60,332 nt of DNA from Solirubrobacteraceae bacterium (GTDB taxonomy: Bacteria; Actinomycetota; Thermoleophilia; Solirubrobacterales; Solirubrobacteraceae), in NCBI GenBank assembly GCA_017882455.1, contig JADGPL010000018.1, positions 1 through 60,332 of the forward strand. Reading direction: 5' to 3'. Of the stretch, positions 8,993-18,857 are shown one piece after another (within the stretch, counting starts at the first letter, position 1; each line of letters begins with the position of its first letter). The position numbers and the translations under genes are program-made. The notes under the pieces were generated by a model. That model saw only the letters and a list, made by a program, of their open reading frames with translations. It was not told the DNA's origin and did not search any database.

Positions 8993-8995
8993 GGC

Positions 8996-10093
8996 ATGCG
9001 CGTCCTGACCGTCAACGCCGGCTCGAGCAGCCTGAAGCTGGCGCTGATCGACGAGCAGGACGAGACGATCGAGGCGCGCGAGCTCGACGCCCCCGGCGCG
9101 CGCGTCGACCCCGACCAGCTGCGCGAGGCGCTCGGCTCGCCGCTGGGGCAGGCCGACGCGATCGGCCATCGGATCGTGCATGGAGGGCGACGCTTTCACA
9201 CCGCGGTGAGGATCGACGAGGAGGTGGAGGGCGCCCTGCGCGAGCTGAGCGACCTCGCGCCCCTGCACCAGCCGAAGTCGCTGGCCGCGCTCGATGCCGT
9301 CAGCGAGGTCCTGCCCGAGGTGCCCGCGGTGGCCTGCTTCGACACCGCCTTCCACGCAACGCTGCCCGACGCGGCCGCCACCTACGCGCTTCCGGCCGAG
9401 TGGCGCGAGCGCTGGGAGCTGCGCCGCTATGGCTTCCACGGCCTCTCCCACGCCTGGGTGGCGCGCCGCGTGCCGCAGATGCTCGACGCAGACGCCCGCG
9501 AGCTGCGGATCGTCAGCTGCCACCTCGGTGCCGGCGCCTCCCTGTGCGCGATCGCAGGCGGCGCCTCGCTCGACACGACGATGGGCTTCACCCCGCTCGA
9601 GGGCCTGGTGATGGCCACGCGCTCCGGCAGCCTCGACCCCGGGATGCTGCTGTGGCTGATGGAGCGCGAGGGCCTCTCAGCGACCGAGCTCACCGAGGCG
9701 CTCGAGCACCGCTCGGGACTGCTCGGCCTCGCCGGCAGCGCCGACATGCGCGTGATCCTCGAGCGGGTCGGCGCCGGCGATGAGAGCGCGGGCCTGGCCC
9801 TCGCCGTCTACCTCCACCGGCTGCGCGGCGCCGTCGCTGCTATGGCCGCCGCGCTGGGCGGGCTCGACGCGCTCGTCTTCACCGGCGGCGTCGGCGAGCG
9901 CGCCGCCGCGGTGCGAGCGGCCGCGGCCGCCGGGCTTGCGTTCCTCGGCGTCGCGCTCGACCCCCTCCGCAACGAGCACGCGCACGGCGACACCGAGATC
10001 GGCGCTGCCGACGCGGCCGTGCGCACGCTCGTGCTCGCCGCGCGCGAGGACCTCGAGATCGCGCTGCAGGTCAGAGCCCTGCTCGGGCCCTGA
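8996..10093 (+). CDS. ackA: Acetate kinase
   Basis: A 365-aa ASKHA-fold kinase that converts acetyl phosphate and ADP to acetate and ATP in the cytosol. The signature VNAGSSSLKL is at the N terminus. GHRIVHGGRRF, FDTAFHATLP and RYGFHGLSHAWV cover the active-site Arg, Asp and His, and HLGAGASLC and GFTPLEGLVMATRSG follow. It is about 30-40 residues shorter than most AckA proteins, but all motifs are present. It follows xfp with a 3-bp gap, defining a phosphoketolase-acetate kinase pathway. The stop lies ~40 bp from the convergent secreted-protein gene. Confidence 0.95.
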   Translation: MRVLTVNAGSSSLKLALIDEQDETIEARELDAPGARVDPDQLREALGSPLGQADAIGHRIVHGGRRFHTAVRIDEEVEGALRELSDLAPLHQPKSLAALDAVSEVLPEVPAVACFDTAFHATLPDAAATYALPAEWRERWELRRYGFHGLSHAWVARRVPQMLDADARELRIVSCHLGAGASLCAIAGGASLDTTMGFTPLEGLVMATRSGSLDPGMLLWLMEREGLSATELTEALEHRSGLLGLAGSADMRVILERVGAGDESAGLALAVYLHRLRGAVAAMAAALGGLDALVFTGGVGERAAAVRAAAAAGLAFLGVALDPLRNEHAHGDTEIGAADAAVRTLVLAAREDLEIALQVRALLGP

Positions 10094-10113
10094 CCGCAAG
10101 GCGCTCCCGCGGC

Positions 10114-10147
10114 GGCGCTATTTCTTCTTGGGCGCTATTTCTTCTTG
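10114..10147. repeat. Perfect 17-bp tandem duplication
   Basis: GGCGCTATTTCTTCTTG occurs at 10114-10130 and immediately again at 10131-10147. Copy 2 contains the stop codon and last lysine codons of the minus-strand gene ending at 10135. The duplication therefore leaves the protein unchanged and a ghost copy of its end lies downstream. Confidence 0.9.
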
Positions 10148-10941
10148 GGCGGACATTTCGCCTTGAAGTAGGCCGTGACCATCTGCTGGGGCAGGCCTCC
10201 GAGCGCCGCGAACGTCACTTCCGCCTTGACCGGGAAGCCGCCCTTCGGGCACTTCCTCGGCACCGTGCCGTAGTAGATCGTTTCGGTCTTCTTGTGCTTG
10301 CCCTTACCCGTGACCTTCTTGCGGGCCGCGCCGAGCTTGCCGATGATCCGTTCGACCGAGGCATCCGCAGCGCCCGGAACGGTTTCGACGAGCGGCACCT
10401 GAACGACCGCTTTGGGTCCGTAGCCGCCTCCGCCGCCAAAGGCCGTGAAGCGCCCCGTCGAGGTGATTTCGATCGAGGCCGGGGTGTGGCCTTCGACGTA
10501 GAAGTCGATGCCGCCGCCCGGCACGAAGTACGGTTCGATGCTGACCGTCTCGGGAACCCGTTCGCCGCCGAAGACGACGAAGCCGTAGGCGTGGCCCACC
10601 GGTCCCGCTTTGGAGCCCTTCGGGCACTTCGCCGGTTCGTGCTGCTGCTCGAGCAGCACGGCCGGGCACGTGGGGAAACCCGACGGATGCAGCTTCGTTC
10701 CGGTGGGCAGCGAGAGCGTCACGCCGATCACCGGCGGCGGGTAGCCGCCGTATTCGGTCCCTTTGATCGTGATTTCCCCTTCGACGTCGGCGCCCGCGCC
10801 GAGGATGTTGCCGGTGCCGGGGAAGCCCGGGATCGGAACGGCCCTGCCCTTGAGCGCGACGACCGGCGTCGCCGCCGCGCTACCGGCGAGCGCGAGCGCC
10901 GCGAGACTGAGCACGGCAATACAGGTGGCTGCTCTGCGCAT
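10135..10941 (-). CDS. Secreted hypothetical protein
   Basis: A 268-aa protein with a clear signal peptide: MRRAATC followed by a hydrophobic core and an AGSAAA cleavage region near residue 25. The rest is Gly/Pro-rich and beta-like, with paired cysteines (FPTCPAVLLEQQHEPAKCPKG, and RKCPKGG ... KCPPKKK near the end) and a lysine-rich segment KKVTGKGKHKKTE. I do not recognise a named domain; similar exported proteins are typical of Thermoleophilia. Probably a periplasmic or cell-envelope protein. It is divergent from ftsH. Confidence 0.75.
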   Translation of the reverse strand: MRRAATCIAVLSLAALALAGSAAATPVVALKGRAVPIPGFPGTGNILGAGADVEGEITIKGTEYGGYPPPVIGVTLSLPTGTKLHPSGFPTCPAVLLEQQHEPAKCPKGSKAGPVGHAYGFVVFGGERVPETVSIEPYFVPGGGIDFYVEGHTPASIEITSTGRFTAFGGGGGYGPKAVVQVPLVETVPGAADASVERIIGKLGAARKKVTGKGKHKKTETIYYGTVPRKCPKGGFPVKAEVTFAALGGLPQQMVTAYFKAKCPPKKK

Positions 10942-11087
10942 CGGACTCTCTCCCTCTTGCGATCGACAGGTCTTTCAGGTCAGGCACTCCCCATGCCCGA
11001 TTCAGCGGCTTCATACGATACCGACATCTCGTCGCCAGCGTGACACCTCACACCGGAGTCGCGGGCATCTATGCGTAGCATGGAGCC

Positions 11088-13178
11088 GTGCCCGATCAGC
11101 CCGACCAGGCTTCCGCCGAGCCCGATCTCCTGAGCAGCGATCGCTCCGAGCCGCATCCGCCGCTGCCGCGCGACAAACGCGGCTGGCAGGTCTCGCCCGC
11201 CCCGGACGGCCGCGGCATGCCCGAGCAGCCTCCCAGCGGGCCACCGGCGCACCGCCGGCCCGGGTTCCTGTGGTTCGTCGTGATCCTGATCGCGATCAAC
11301 TGGATCTCGGTCTTCCTGTTCCAGCCGACCACGGGCGAACAGCGCGTGACCGTGCCGTTCAGCCCCTACTTCCTCGAACAGGTCAAGGCCGGGAACGTCA
11401 AATCGATCTCCTCCAAGGGCGACACCGTCGAAGGCAACTTCAAGACCAAGCTGCGCTATCCGCCGAGCAAGAAGACGGCCACCCCCACGAAGCTGTTCGC
11501 CACGCAGGTGCCGAGCTTCTGGAACGGCAGCCAGCTCTCCGCGCTGCTGCAGGAAAGGGGCGTCGAGATCAACGCCAAGTCGACCACCACCAGCCAGTCG
11601 CTGGTGGCCGAGCTGCTGCTCGGCTTCGGCCCGACGCTGCTGATCGTCGGGCTGTTCGTGATGATCGCCAAACGCGCCGCGAGGATGGGCGGCGGGATGG
11701 GCGCCCTCGGGAGCTTCGGGAAATCCCAGGCGCGCCGCGTCGACCCCGACACCATCCGCGTGACCTTCGCCGACGTCGCCGGGATCGACGAGGCCAAGGC
11801 AGAGCTCTCGGAGATCGTCGACTTCCTGCGCAACCCCGACCGCTATGGCAGCCTCGGTGGGCGCATGCCCCACGGCGTGCTGCTCTCGGGCGCCCCCGGC
11901 ACCGGAAAGACACTGCTCGCGCGGGCCGTCGCCGGCGAGGCTCACGCGGCCTTCTTCTCGATCTCGGCCTCCGAGTTCATCGAGGCGATCGTCGGGGTCG
12001 GCGCCTCGCGCGTGCGCGACCTGTTCGCCAAGGCCAAGGAGGCCGCGCCCGCGATCATCTTCATCGACGAGCTCGACGCTATCGGGCGCTCGCGCCAGGG
12101 CTCGGTGTCCGTGACCGGCGCCAACGACGAGCGCGAGCAGACGCTCGACCAGATCCTCACCGAGATCGACGGCTTCGAGTCCTCCGAGGCGGTGATCGTG
12201 CTCGCGGCCACCAACCGACCCGACGTCCTCGACCCGGCGCTGCTGCGCGCAGGGCGCTTCGACCGCCGCGTGACCGTGCAGGCCCCCGACCGCAAGGGCC
12301 GCAAGGAAATCCTCGAAGTCCACACCCGCTCGATCCCGCTCGATCCCTCGGTCGAGCTGGACGCCGTGGCCGCGAGCACCCCCGGGATGGTCGGCGCCGA
12401 CCTCGCCAACCTCGCCAACGAGGCCGCGCTGCTGGCCGCCCGCCGCGGGCACGAGAAGGTGCAGATGGCCGACATCACCGACTCGCTGGAGAAGATCATG
12501 CTCGGCTCCCCGCGCGGCATCCTGCTCTCGCCCGCCGACCGCGAGCGCACCGCCCACCACGAGTCCGGCCATGCGCTCGTGGGCATGCTCACGCCCAGCG
12601 CCGACCCCGTGCGCAAGGTCTCGATCATCCCCCGGGGAATGGCCCTCGGGGTGACCCTCTCCACGCCCGACTCCGACCGGGTGTCCTACTCCCTCGACGA
12701 GCTGCAGGCGAAGATCAAGGTGGCACTCGGCGGGCGCGTGGCCGAGGAGATCGTCTACGGCACGATCACAACCGGCGCCGAGTCCGACATCCAGCAGCTC
12801 ACCATGATCGCCCGCCAGATGGTCGGCCACTGGGGCATGAGCGAGCAGATCGGGCCGATCTCCGTGCTCCCCGAAGACGGCCAGGGCCCGTTCCTGCCCG
12901 GGGTGAGCGCCACCTCCGAGCACACCCAGCGCACCGTCGACGCCGAGGTCCACCGGCTCGTCGAGGACGCCCACCGGGAGGTCACGAGCCTGCTCGGCGA
13001 GCACCGCGCCCAGCTCGACAGCCTCGCCCAGGCGCTGCTCACGGCCGAGACCCTGGACGCCCCCGAGGCCTACGCCGCGGCCGGCCTGGAGGTGCCGGAG
13101 ATGGAGCCTGACGTGACTGCGCCCCCCCTGGCCCCGGCCCCCCCGGCCGCGACCCCCCCGAGCGCGACCCCGGCGTAG
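11088..13178 (+). CDS. ftsH: ATP-dependent zinc metalloprotease FtsH
   Basis: A 696-aa membrane AAA+ protease that extracts and degrades membrane and cytosolic proteins as a hexamer. It has a helix near residues 61-82, a ~100-aa extracytoplasmic domain, and a second helix near 170-190. The AAA+ module shows Walker A GAPGTGKT, Walker [12 protein letters not shown] and the second region of homology [19 protein letters not shown]. The zinc site HHESGH, with AESDIQQLT supplying the acidic ligand, marks the protease domain. The C terminus is Pro/Ala-rich. The start is GTG at 11088. The N-terminal ~60-residue cytosolic extension is hydrophilic and unusual, so a later start is possible. Confidence 0.95.
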   Translation: MPDQPDQASAEPDLLSSDRSEPHPPLPRDKRGWQVSPAPDGRGMPEQPPSGPPAHRRPGFLWFVVILIAINWISVFLFQPTTGEQRVTVPFSPYFLEQVKAGNVKSISSKGDTVEGNFKTKLRYPPSKKTATPTKLFATQVPSFWNGSQLSALLQERGVEINAKSTTTSQSLVAELLLGFGPTLLIVGLFVMIAKRAARMGGGMGALGSFGKSQARRVDPDTIRVTFADVAGIDEAKAELSEIVDFLRNPDRYGSLGGRMPHGVLLSGAPGTGKTLLARAVAGEAHAAFFSISASEFIEAIVGVGASRVRDLFAKAKEAAPAIIFIDELDAIGRSRQGSVSVTGANDEREQTLDQILTEIDGFESSEAVIVLAATNRPDVLDPALLRAGRFDRRVTVQAPDRKGRKEILEVHTRSIPLDPSVELDAVAASTPGMVGADLANLANEAALLAARRGHEKVQMADITDSLEKIMLGSPRGILLSPADRERTAHHESGHALVGMLTPSADPVRKVSIIPRGMALGVTLSTPDSDRVSYSLDELQAKIKVALGGRVAEEIVYGTITTGAESDIQQLTMIARQMVGHWGMSEQIGPISVLPEDGQGPFLPGVSATSEHTQRTVDAEVHRLVEDAHREVTSLLGEHRAQLDSLAQALLTAETLDAPEAYAAAGLEVPEMEPDVTAPPLAPAPPAATPPSATPA

Positions 13179-13182
13179 ACGC

Positions 13183-14355
13183 TCACGCCGCCGGCTCGGG
13201 CCCCGCCGCTTTCGCGCCCGCCGTGGCCGCCGCGGCGCGGGCGAGCATCTCCACGCCGAGCGTGCACACGGCGAGGCTGACCAGTGACGAGGCCACGATC
13301 GCCGTCGCCACGACCGGCGAGAGCAGGTGCTCGGAGAGCCCGAGCGAGGCCACCGCGGCCGGGACCCCGAGCTGTGCCGTGGCGGCCAGGGCGCCCGCGA
13401 CGCCTCTTCCCAGCAGCAGCGAAGCGAGCAGGTGGATGGCCACGTTGAGCAGCGCCAGGGCCGCGGCCAGCGCGAGCATCGCCGGGTCGTGCACGAGCCC
13501 CGCGAGGTCCAGCCGTGCCCCGAGCACGACGAAGTAGAGGGGGATGAAGAAGCCTTCCGCCACGCCTCGCACCTGCGTGGAGAGGCGTTTGGGGCCGCCG
13601 ATCACCGCCACCATCAGCCCCGCGCCGAAGCCGGCGATCAGAACGCTCGTCCCGCCCTTCTGCGCGACCCAGGAGAGCAGGAACAGGACCAGCAGCGAGA
13701 TCCGCAGGTCGAGCGCCCAGTGGCGATGCTTGGAGAGCTGGCGCACGCGGTGGATCCATTCGGCGCTGCCGACCAGCCGGGCCAGAGCGAACAGCGACGC
13801 GGCGAGCGCCGCCACCAGCAGGGCGCCGAGCGCGACGTGCCCCACGCGGCCGGGCTGCAGCACGATCGGCACCGACAGGATCGTGATCACGTCCGCGATC
13901 GCCACCTGCGCCATCACCGTCATCGCCGTGCCGCTCTCGAGGCCCAGCTCCTCGAACGCCGGCAGCAGCACGGCCGCCGAGCCGGAGGCGAGCACCACGG
14001 CGTAGACCACCGCGTGCCCCGTGCCCGCCACCGTCGCCGCGAGCAGCCCGCCGGGGAGCGCCAACACGCAGACCAGCGCCGCCAGCCACGCGCCCCCCTT
14101 GGCCGAGGCCGCCAGGCGCCTGTCTCGCAGCGGCAGGTGCATGCCGACCGTGAGCATCAGCATCGCGAAGCCGATTTCGCCGAGGAACGACACGGTGGCC
14201 CCCGCCGGATGCACCGCCCCGAGGACCGCCGGGCCGACGAGGATGCCGGCCAGGATCTCACCGGCCACGACCGGCACGAAGCGCCGACCGAGCACCCCCA
14301 GCAGCGGGCCCCCCAGGCCCGCCAGCACGATCACCGCGAGAGTCCCGAAGCTCAC
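13183..14355 (-). CDS. Cation:proton antiporter, CPA2/Kef family
   Basis: A 390-aa protein with about 11-12 transmembrane helices, of the monovalent cation:proton antiporter-2 family. Characteristic stretches are AGEILAGILVGPAVLG near the N terminus and the central helices around GTAMTVMAQVAIADVITI, which supply the buried acidic residue. There is no C-terminal TrkA-N/RCK domain, so it is a short transporter-only form. Its start overlaps the cydC stop by 4 bp, which places it last in the cyd transcript. Ion specificity (K+ or Na+) cannot be read from the sequence. Confidence 0.88.
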   Translation of the reverse strand: MSFGTLAVIVLAGLGGPLLGVLGRRFVPVVAGEILAGILVGPAVLGAVHPAGATVSFLGEIGFAMLMLTVGMHLPLRDRRLAASAKGGAWLAALVCVLALPGGLLAATVAGTGHAVVYAVVLASGSAAVLLPAFEELGLESGTAMTVMAQVAIADVITILSVPIVLQPGRVGHVALGALLVAALAASLFALARLVGSAEWIHRVRQLSKHRHWALDLRISLLVLFLLSWVAQKGGTSVLIAGFGAGLMVAVIGGPKRLSTQVRGVAEGFFIPLYFVVLGARLDLAGLVHDPAMLALAAALALLNVAIHLLASLLLGRGVAGALAATAQLGVPAAVASLGLSEHLLSPVVATAIVASSLVSLAVCTLGVEMLARAAAATAGAKAAGPEPAA

Positions 14356-15995
14356 ACGCTCAGTATGCGGTCAAAGCCCTCCAGCGCGTCGGCGTCGTGG
14401 GTGATGACGAGCAGCCCGCGATCGCCGCAGACGCTCGGCAGCCTGCGCATCACGCGCCGGGCCAGCTCCGGATCGAGATGCGCCGTCGGCTCGTCGAGTA
14501 TCAGGAAGCGCGCGTCCGCGAGCAGGGCGCGGGCGAGCGCGATCCGCGTGCGCTGGCCGCCCGAGACGAGCTCGCCGTCCTGGCCCACGAGCGTGTCCAG
14601 GCCGTGGGGGAGCCCGGCCACCCACTCCTGGAGCTCGACCGCCGCGAGCGCTCCCGCGATCTCCCGCTCGCCGGCCTCGCGCCGCGCCAGCAGCAGGTTC
14701 TCGCGGATGCTCGTGTTGAACACGTGGCAGTCCTGCGCGCACAGCACGATCGCCTCGCGGATCTGGGCCTGCGTGAGCTCGCGCAGGTCCACGCCGTCCA
14801 GGCTGACACGGCCGGCGAGCGGATCGTGGAAGCGCACGAGCAGCTCCGCGAGCGTGCTCTTGCCCGCGCCGCTCGGGCCGACGAGCGCGACCCGCTCGCC
14901 CGGGGCAAGGCGCAGCCCGACGTCCTTCAGCACCCACGGCTGCTCCGGCTCATAGCCGAAGCCCACGCCCTCCACGCGCAGCTCGCCCGTCCCCGTGAGC
15001 GCCCGCGGGGACGGCGGATCCGCGACCGCCGGCGGCGCGTGCGTGATCTCTCCCAGACGGGTCCCCGCCGTCGCGCACATGCGCGCCGAGCGCGCCGCCG
15101 CGGACAGCGGCAGGACGCTCTCGTAGGCGCCCAACAACAGGAATACGAGCGCCGCCAGCAGCACCGGGCTGAGGGTCCCCGCGTGCACCGCGGGAATCGC
15201 CACCGCCAGCAGCGCCAGCACTCCCGCTCCGGCCAGCACCTGCCCCGCGCCCGCCGCCACGGCGCTCGCCATCGCATCGCCGCGCCCGATGCGCGCCAGT
15301 CTCGCGTCGGCCGTCCGCAGGCGCTCCACGCGCTCCTCGGCGCGACCCGCGAGCGTCAGCTCCAGCGCCCCGTCGATGTCCTCGACCAGCTCGCTCGTCA
15401 GCTGCGCACGCGCCGGCGCCTGACGCCTGGCCGCGCGGGCGCTGACCGTCGCGCTCAACCACGGCAGCACGAGCGCCGCGAGCGCCAGCGCAGCGAGGAC
15501 CGCGAGCCCGGCGTCCGGGAGCATCACCCACGCGGCCGCCGCCGCGCCGGCGATGACCACGACCGCGAGCAGCGCCGGGATCACGACCCGCGGATAGAGG
15601 TCGCGAAGCGTGTCCACGTCGGCCACGAAGCGACTGAGCAGCTCGCCGCTGCGGCTGCCCAGAGCACCCGGCACGCGCGGCGCCAGCGCGCGGAAGAAGC
15701 TCAGGCGCAACCGCGCCAGGCGCCGCAGCGCGAGGTCGTGCGAGGACAGCCGTTCCGCATATCGCAGCCCGGCGCGGGCGATCCCGAATCCGCGCACCGC
15801 CACGATCGCCACCATCAGCGCGAGGATCTGCGGACGCTGCGCCGCGCGCGAGATCAGATAGCCCGAGGTCGCAAGCAGCGCGATCGCCGCGCCCGCCGCG
15901 CCCGCCGCCAGCGCCACCGACAGCGCCAGGCGCGCCCGCTCGCCCTCCCGCGGGCGCGCCAGGCGCGCAAGGCCACGTACGTCCGCCCGGCTCAT
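14352..15995 (-). CDS. cydC: Thiol reductant ABC exporter subunit CydC
   Basis: A 547-aa ABC exporter half (membrane domain ~1-310, ATPase ~330-547). With CydD it exports cysteine/glutathione and is needed to assemble cytochrome bd. The ATPase shows Walker A VGPSGAGKST, the Q-loop (VLCAQDCHVFNTS), signature LVSGGQRTRIALARALL and Walker B ARFLILDEPTAHLDPE. The ATG at 15993-15995 overlaps the cydD stop by 4 bp. Its position after cydA-cydB-cydD supports the assignment over a generic exporter. Confidence 0.92.
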   Translation of the reverse strand: MSRADVRGLARLARPREGERARLALSVALAAGAAGAAIALLATSGYLISRAAQRPQILALMVAIVAVRGFGIARAGLRYAERLSSHDLALRRLARLRLSFFRALAPRVPGALGSRSGELLSRFVADVDTLRDLYPRVVIPALLAVVVIAGAAAAAWVMLPDAGLAVLAALALAALVLPWLSATVSARAARRQAPARAQLTSELVEDIDGALELTLAGRAEERVERLRTADARLARIGRGDAMASAVAAGAGQVLAGAGVLALLAVAIPAVHAGTLSPVLLAALVFLLLGAYESVLPLSAAARSARMCATAGTRLGEITHAPPAVADPPSPRALTGTGELRVEGVGFGYEPEQPWVLKDVGLRLAPGERVALVGPSGAGKSTLAELLVRFHDPLAGRVSLDGVDLRELTQAQIREAIVLCAQDCHVFNTSIRENLLLARREAGEREIAGALAAVELQEWVAGLPHGLDTLVGQDGELVSGGQRTRIALARALLADARFLILDEPTAHLDPELARRVMRRLPSVCGDRGLLVITHDADALEGFDRILSV

Positions 15996-17767
15996 GGAGC
16001 CACCCCGCCGAGCGCCCCAGCCGCAACCCCGGCGCTCACCGCTCCCGGTGCGCGCTCCAGCCGACCGTCCTCGACGAGGTAGACCTCCTCAGCCATATCC
16101 GCGAGCAGCGGCTCATGCGCGATCAAGAGCGTCGTGCGCCCGCGCGCGAGGCGGGCGATCGCCTCGATCACGGTCGCGACGCTCCCGTCGTCGAGGTGGG
16201 CCGTGGGCTCGTCCATGATCAACAGCGGGCGGTCCGCGAGAAAGGCGCGCGCGAGCGCCACCCGCTGCGCCTGCCCGGCCGACAGGCGCCTGGCCCCCTC
16301 GCCGACGGGCGTGTCGAGGCCCGCCGGCAGGGCGTCGATGAGCTCCGACGCGTTCGCCGCCGCCGCCGCCCACCGGATCTCCGGGCGAGAGGCATCCGGC
16401 GAGTACAGGGCGATGTTCTCCGCGACGCTGCCCGCGAACAGCGTCGGGCGCTGGGGCACCCAGGCGATCCTCGAGCGCCACCGTCCCAGCTCGAGCTCGC
16501 GCAGGTCCACACCCGCGCACGTGATCCGGCCATCGCTCGGGTCGGCCAGGCGCATCAGCAGGCGCGCCAGCGTGCTCTTGCCGGCCCCGCTCGGGCCCAC
16601 CAGCGCCACCGTCCGTCCGGGGAGCAGCTCGAGCGAGACGTCCTCGAGCACCCGTCCCTCGCGTTGCGGGTACTCGTAGGAGACACCCTCAAAGCGAATC
16701 CGCGCGCTCGCCGGATCTGCCGGCTCGTATCCCGTTTCTGCCGACTCGCGCGCGTGCGAGTGCGGGTGCGCGGGCGCATGCGCGCGAGTCGCCGGGGCGA
16801 GTCCCATCGGGGCGTCGAGCGCCGCGAAGATCAGCTCCGAGGCCGTGCTCGCGTCGGCGCTCGCGTGGAACTGCTGGCCGACCGCCCGCAGCGGCGCATA
16901 CAGCTCCGGGGCGAGCAGCAGCACCGTCAGCCCGGCCCGCAGTCCGAGGGCGCCGTCGACGAGCTGCACACCGATCGTGGCCGCCACCAGCGCCGTGCCG
17001 ATCATCGCGCACAGCTCCAGCACGAGCGCCGAGAGGAAGGCGATGCGCAGGGTCGCCATCGTCTCGGCGCGGTAGCGCTCCCCCACCTCCCCCAGCGTCC
17101 GCTCCTGCGCTCGCTCACGGCCGTACGCGCGCAGCGTCGCAAGGCCCTGCACCACGTCGAGGAAGTGGGCGCCGAGCAGGCCCAGGGCCCGCCAGCGCCC
17201 GCGCGCCTGCGCGCGCGCCCCCTTTCCGATCAGCACCATGAACACGATCAGCACGGGCACCGTCAGCGCGAGGATGACCGCCGCCAGCGGGTCGAGCGTG
17301 AGCACCCAGCCGATCACCGCCAGCGGCACCGCCGCCGCGAGCACCAGCTGGGGCAGGTAGCCCGCGAAGTAGTCCTCGAGGGCGTCCACTCCCTGCACGG
17401 CCGTGCCCGCGAGCTCGCCCGTGCGTCCCCTGCCCGCACGCGCCTCCGGGCTTTCCACGAGCAGGCGCGACACCAGCCTGCCGCGCAGCTCCGACATCAC
17501 CCGCAGGGCGCCCAGGCGGCCCGACAGCTCAAAGCCCGCACCGCTGAGAGCGCACGCGCCGAGCACCGCCGCCAGCGCGATCAGCTGCGGGCGCAGCGAG
17601 GCGAGCGTCGCATGGTGCATCGCCGCGCGGTCGATCACATACGCCAGCAGCGCCGCCTGGGCGACGATCAGCACGGCCGAGACGACCCCCAGCCCGCCCG
17701 CCAGGATCAGGTGCGTGCGCGCGGCGCGGCTCTCGCCGAGCAGCCGGCGGTCCACGGGCGAGGCCAC
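15992..17767 (-). CDS. cydD: Thiol reductant ABC exporter subunit CydD
   Basis: A 591-aa ABC exporter half, partner of CydC. I use the GTG at 17765-17767, 1 bp after the cydB stop; the open frame continues to 17836 inside cydB with arginine-rich shadow residues. The membrane domain covers ~1-320. The ATPase has GPSGAGKST, the Q-loop IAWVPQRPTLFAG, signature RLSAGQAQRVALARAFL and Walker B PLLIMDEPTAHLDDGS. The linker between membrane and ATPase domains is unusual, with the histidine/alanine-rich stretch RAHAPAHPHSHARES. It could interact with haem or metal (speculative). Confidence 0.92.
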   Translation of the reverse strand: MASPVDRRLLGESRAARTHLILAGGLGVVSAVLIVAQAALLAYVIDRAAMHHATLASLRPQLIALAAVLGACALSGAGFELSGRLGALRVMSELRGRLVSRLLVESPEARAGRGRTGELAGTAVQGVDALEDYFAGYLPQLVLAAAVPLAVIGWVLTLDPLAAVILALTVPVLIVFMVLIGKGARAQARGRWRALGLLGAHFLDVVQGLATLRAYGRERAQERTLGEVGERYRAETMATLRIAFLSALVLELCAMIGTALVAATIGVQLVDGALGLRAGLTVLLLAPELYAPLRAVGQQFHASADASTASELIFAALDAPMGLAPATRAHAPAHPHSHARESAETGYEPADPASARIRFEGVSYEYPQREGRVLEDVSLELLPGRTVALVGPSGAGKSTLARLLMRLADPSDGRITCAGVDLRELELGRWRSRIAWVPQRPTLFAGSVAENIALYSPDASRPEIRWAAAAANASELIDALPAGLDTPVGEGARRLSAGQAQRVALARAFLADRPLLIMDEPTAHLDDGSVATVIEAIARLARGRTTLLIAHEPLLADMAEEVYLVEDGRLERAPGAVSAGVAAGALGGVAP

Positions 17768-17768
17768 C

Positions 17769-18842
17769 TCAGCTTCCCGCGCCGAGCCTCGTCTTCTCGA
17801 GCACCGCCATCGGCGTCGGCGTCCCCTCGAAGTCATCCCGTCCGAGGCGGTGGCGGAAGACCCAGTAGGTCCACCCCTGATACGCGAGCACGATCGGGAC
17901 GAAGATGACCGCCACGACCGTCATCACCGTCTGGGTGTAGTGCGTCGAGGACGACGCCGCCAGCGACAGGTCGTAGGCGTGGCTCGTGGTCGAGGGCAGC
18001 GCGTTCGGGTAGAGGCTCACGAACAGGCTCACGAACAGCAGGGCGATCGCTCCCGCGCTGAGGGCGAAGGCGCGCCCGTCGCGCTCGCGCGCCAGCGCGA
18101 ACGGGACCACGCTTGCCAGCCCCACGGCCGCGACCGCGAGGACGAGGGCCGAGACCTTCAGGCCGCCCGGGCTCGACTGGTCGACCGTCGTCCACGCCAG
18201 GAACGCCGTCATCAGCGCCGCCGCGAGCAGCGAGACACGGCTCGCGAGCGCTCGCGAGCGCCGCACGAGATCGCCCTTGGTGCGAAGCGAGAGGAAGATC
18301 GCGCCGTGGCTCAGGAACAGGGCCAGGGTGGTGAGGCCGCCGAGCAGCGCATAGGGGTGCAGCAGGTCCCACAGCGAGGCCGTGACGTTGTGGTGGGAGT
18401 TCATCGGGACGCCGTGCAGGATGTCCGCCCAGCCGACCCCCCACAGCAGGGCCGCCAGGAAGCTGCCGACGGCCGCCGCCCACTCCCAGGTGGCGCGCCA
18501 GCGCGGCGAGTCCTCCTTGCCCCAGAACTCGAAGGAGACCCCGCGGATGATCAGCGCGACGAGGATCAGGAACAGGGCGATGTAGAAGCCCGAGAAGAGG
18601 CTCGCATACCAGCCGGGGAAGGCCGCGAAGGTCGCTCCGCCGGCTGTCAGCAGCCACACCTCGTTGCCGTCCCACACCGGTCCGATCGCGTGGATGATCA
18701 TGCGCTTCTCGGTGCGATCGCCGCCGAGGATGCGCAGCAGCATGCCCACACCGAAGTCGAAGCCCTCGAGGATGAAGTAGCCGACCCAGAGCACGCCGAT
18801 CAACAGGAACCAGAGCGTCTGCAGGAAGTTGGGGTCGCGCAC
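17769..18842 (-). CDS. cydB: Cytochrome bd ubiquinol/menaquinol oxidase subunit II
   Basis: A 357-aa membrane protein, subunit II of the high-affinity terminal oxidase. It has about eight to nine helices and the family's N-terminal signature LWFLLIGVLWVGYFILEGFD. A DGNEVWLLTAGGATFAAFPG stretch follows, and the long Q-less body is of normal length. The start is GTG 18840-18842, with GAGAGGAGCGGAG just upstream. It sits 15 bp after cydA and 1 bp before cydD. An internal 20-bp palindromic repeat of GCTCGCGAGC lies at 18240-18259, within the coding sequence. Confidence 0.96.
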   Translation of the reverse strand: MRDPNFLQTLWFLLIGVLWVGYFILEGFDFGVGMLLRILGGDRTEKRMIIHAIGPVWDGNEVWLLTAGGATFAAFPGWYASLFSGFYIALFLILVALIIRGVSFEFWGKEDSPRWRATWEWAAAVGSFLAALLWGVGWADILHGVPMNSHHNVTASLWDLLHPYALLGGLTTLALFLSHGAIFLSLRTKGDLVRRSRALASRVSLLAAALMTAFLAWTTVDQSSPGGLKVSALVLAVAAVGLASVVPFALARERDGRAFALSAGAIALLFVSLFVSLYPNALPSTTSHAYDLSLAASSSTHYTQTVMTVVAVIFVPIVLAYQGWTYWVFRHRLGRDDFEGTPTPMAVLEKTRLGAGS

Positions 18843-18857
18843 TCCTCCGCTCCTCTC

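Noticed and set aside
18240-18259. 20-bp palindromic repeat in cydB
   Set aside because: It encodes an ordinary Arg/Ser/Ala stretch; likely a codon-usage coincidence.
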